Positions 62,146 to 64,000 of a DNA stretch of 64,000 nt are shown piece by piece (position 1 is the first letter of the stretch; each line of letters begins with the position of its first letter). Below the pieces are notes generated by a model, which saw only the letters and a program-made list of their open reading frames with translations, was not told the DNA's origin and did no database searches. The position numbers and the translations under genes were made by a program. The DNA is from Desulfovibrio sp. Huiquan2017 (GTDB taxonomy: Bacteria > Desulfobacterota > Desulfovibrionia > Desulfovibrionales > Desulfovibrionaceae). The stretch lies in NCBI RefSeq assembly GCF_017351175.1, contig NZ_JAFMPN010000010.1, positions 62,001 through 126,000 on the forward strand. Reading direction: 5' to 3'.

Positions 62146-63126
62146 ATGATACCCACGGATTTCTATCGCGGACGCAGGCTACGGACTTCGCCCGCCATGC
62201 GCGAACTGGTGCGGGAGCATGCGGTCACTGCCAACGACCTGGTCATGCTCTACTTCGTCATCGACACCGAGGACGAGAATTTCAAGAAGGAAATCCCGTC
62301 CATGCCCGGCCAATACCAGCTCTCCCTCAAGCAGTTGGAGCTCAAGGTGGCCGAGGCCGTGGACAACGGCCTCAAGGCGCTGATGCTCTTCGGCATTCCG
62401 AAGACCAAGGACGAACTGGGCTCCGGGGCCTACGACGATAACGGCATCATCCAGAAGGCCACCCGCATGATCAAGACGCGTTGGCCCGAGCTAATCATCA
62501 TGGCCGACACCTGCCTGTGCGAGTACACCTCCCACGGCCACTGCGGCGTGGTCAAAAACGAATACGTCCAGAACGACCCCACCCTGAACCTGCTGGCGCG
62601 GACCGCCGTGTCCCAGGCCCGGGCCGGGGCGGACATGATCGCCCCGTCCGACATGATGGACGGCCGCGTGGCCGCCATCCGCGCCGCCCTGGACGAAGAG
62701 GGATTCATCAACGTCCCGATCGTGTCCTATGCGGTCAAATACGCTTCGGCCTTCTACGGTCCCTTCCGCGAAGCCGCCGAGGGCGCGCCCAAGTTCGGCG
62801 ACCGCAAGACCTACCAGATGGATCCGCCCAACGCACGTGAGGCCATGCGCGAAGCCGCCGCCGACCTGGAGGAAGGCGCGGACATCCTCATGGTCAAGCC
62901 CGGCCAGCCCTACCTGGACATCATCCGGCTGGTCCGCGACAATTTCGACACCCCGGTGGCCGCCTACCAGGTCAGCGGGGAGTATGCCATGATCAAGGCC
63001 GCCGCCCTGAACGGCTGGGTGGACGAACAGGCCATCGTCATGGAATCCCTGGTCGCCTTCAAGCGGGCCGGGGCGGATTTGATCCTCTCCTACTTCACCG
63101 AAGACGTTCTCAAGGTATTGAAATAA
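62146..63126 (+). CDS. hemB: porphobilinogen synthase (delta-aminolevulinate dehydratase)
   Basis: A 326-residue ALA dehydratase that condenses two 5-aminolevulinates to porphobilinogen. The zinc-binding cysteines are in [19 protein letters not shown]. Active-site lysines are in [16 protein letters not shown] and [36 protein letters not shown] is typical. The start is ATG 62146 with GGAG upstream. It is followed by ahbD after 1 nt, so they share a transcript. Confidence 0.95.
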   Translation: MIPTDFYRGRRLRTSPAMRELVREHAVTANDLVMLYFVIDTEDENFKKEIPSMPGQYQLSLKQLELKVAEAVDNGLKALMLFGIPKTKDELGSGAYDDNGIIQKATRMIKTRWPELIIMADTCLCEYTSHGHCGVVKNEYVQNDPTLNLLARTAVSQARAGADMIAPSDMMDGRVAAIRAALDEEGFINVPIVSYAVKYASAFYGPFREAAEGAPKFGDRKTYQMDPPNAREAMREAAADLEEGADILMVKPGQPYLDIIRLVRDNFDTPVAAYQVSGEYAMIKAAALNGWVDEQAIVMESLVAFKRAGADLILSYFTEDVLKVLK

Positions 63127-63127
63127 T

Positions 63128-64000
63128 ATGAGCGAACACCAGAATCACCCCGGCGGTCCCATGACCGGCTGTCCGCCCGAAGGCCATCCCGGCGGACATC
63201 CCGGCGGCAAACATCCCGGCGCGGAGCACGCCCCCAAGAAATACCTGGACGACGGCGTTACGCCTATCTGCCGACTCATCGCCTGGGAAGTGACCCGGTC
63301 CTGCAACCTGGCCTGCAAACACTGCCGGGCCGAGGCGCACCCCGAGCCCTACGAAGGCGAGCTGTCAACGGCCGAGGCCAAGGCGCTCATCGACACCTTC
63401 CCGGACGTGGGCTCCCCGATTATCATCTTCACCGGCGGCGAGCCCATGATGCGGCACGACGTCTACGAACTCATCGCCTACGCCAAGGACAAGGGCATGC
63501 GCTGCGTCATGGCCCCCAACGGCACATTGATCACCCCCGAGACCGCGCAAGAAATGAAGAAAGCGGGAATCGAACGCTGCTCCATCTCCATTGATGCTCC
63601 CGAGTCCGTCCAGCACGACGAGTTCCGGGGCGAGGTCGGGGCCTTCGACGCCTCCATGCGCGGCATCCAGTACCTCAAGGACGCGGGCATCGAATTCCAG
63701 ATCAACACCACGGTGACCAAGCACAACCTCCATCTGTTCAAGGACATCTTCCATCTCTGCGAACGGATCGGCGCGGCCGCCTGGCATATCTTCCTGCTCG
63801 TGCCCACGGGCCGGGCCGTCGAACTCGGCGCCGAGATCATCTCCGCCGAGGAATACGAAGACGTGCTCAACTGGTTCTACGACTTCCGCAAGACCACGAA
63901 CATGCAGCTCAAGGCCACCTGCGCGCCCCACTACCACCGTATCCTGCGCCAGCGGGCCAAAGAGGAAGGCGTCCCGGTCGATTTCGAGCACTTCGGCCTG
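63128..64000 (+). CDS. ahbD: AhbD heme b synthase (radical SAM), partial
   Basis: The first 291 residues of a radical SAM enzyme truncated by the window edge. The cluster ligands are Cys59, Cys63 and Cys66 in WEVTRSCNLACKHCRAEAHP. The N-terminus is rich in His and Gly (PPEGHPGGHPGGKHPGAEH). IIFTGGEPMMRHDVYELIAY and IERCSISIDAPESVQHDEF follow. It oxidatively decarboxylates iron-coproporphyrin III to heme b, the last step of the siroheme-dependent route. It is translated from ATG 63128 right after hemB. Confidence 0.88.
   Translation, partial: MSEHQNHPGGPMTGCPPEGHPGGHPGGKHPGAEHAPKKYLDDGVTPICRLIAWEVTRSCNLACKHCRAEAHPEPYEGELSTAEAKALIDTFPDVGSPIIIFTGGEPMMRHDVYELIAYAKDKGMRCVMAPNGTLITPETAQEMKKAGIERCSISIDAPESVQHDEFRGEVGAFDASMRGIQYLKDAGIEFQINTTVTKHNLHLFKDIFHLCERIGAAAWHIFLLVPTGRAVELGAEIISAEEYEDVLNWFYDFRKTTNMQLKATCAPHYHRILRQRAKEEGVPVDFEHFGL

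Overview
The window is GC-rich chromosomal DNA from a Gram-negative, motile, anaerobic bacterium. It most resembles a Desulfovibrio or Pseudodesulfovibrio-type sulfate reducer (Desulfovibrionales). The evidence is the siroheme-dependent heme genes (ahbC, hemB, ahbD), flagellar genes with sigma-54 and sigma-28 type promoters, a split glycine decarboxylase, NikR, ThyX, FolE2, RNase J, a cysteine desulfidase and a predicted selenoprotein. I saw no tRNA, rRNA, CRISPR array, insertion sequence or phage. The gene content is core chromosome with small accessory patches.

Layout. 0-6 kb: translation and RNA cluster (infB end, DUF503, rbfA, nrnA-like, truB, rpsO, pnp), then a tiny glutaredoxin-like gene whose first stop is best read as selenocysteine. 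6-13.9 kb, mostly leftward: a Memo family protein, a giant TPR envelope protein, a sigma-54 activator, a COG2509 flavoprotein and a small flagellar rod-like protein. 13.9-17 kb, leftward: a queuosine-salvage-family protein directly behind folE2, then nikR and a methyltransferase. 17.3-22.4 kb: the operon gcvH-gcvPA-gcvPB-lpd-yhcH. 22.7-33 kb: a ClC channel with CBS domains, a cysteine desulfidase operon, small unknown proteins, plsC with RNase J, and an EF-G-like GTPase. 33.2-35.9 kb: a ParB-like protein overlapping a spore-photoproduct-lyase-like radical SAM gene, then a broken methyltransferase gene. 36-44.5 kb: rpsB-tsf, then pyrH-frr-uppS-cdsA-dxr-rseP-tsaB, then an ArsC-like phosphatase. 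44.6-47.3 kb: dnaA, an AT-rich region with DnaA-box-like sites, and thyX. 47.4-49.9 kb: a shikimate-kinase-like P-loop protein, a phospholipase-C-like protein and an AsmA-like protein. 50-57.8 kb: a flagellar filament and glycosylation block (CgeB-like glycosyltransferase, fliC, fliD, fliS, GT4, GT2). 57.9-60.6 kb: a Yip1-family protein, a small unknown protein and an OmpA-like lipoprotein. 60.8-64 kb: ahbC, hemB and a truncated ahbD.

How the genes work together. Most rightward genes are housekeeping operons for translation, envelope lipid and isoprenoid synthesis. Highly expressed genes on both sides of dnaA point rightward, so the fork probably crosses the window left to right, and the dnaA-thyX gap may not be the main origin. 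The flagellar block joins filament genes to glycosyltransferases and shows a good sigma-28 promoter (fliC) and sigma-54 promoter (fliD). A GAFTGA-type activator lies about 40 kb away.

The most notable hidden item is the glutaredoxin-like gene at 5823. It continues through an in-frame UGA for two codons to a second UGA, and a 17-nt GGU-loop hairpin begins 10 nt after the first UGA. That pattern fits a UXX-stop selenoprotein that ordinary gene callers truncate.
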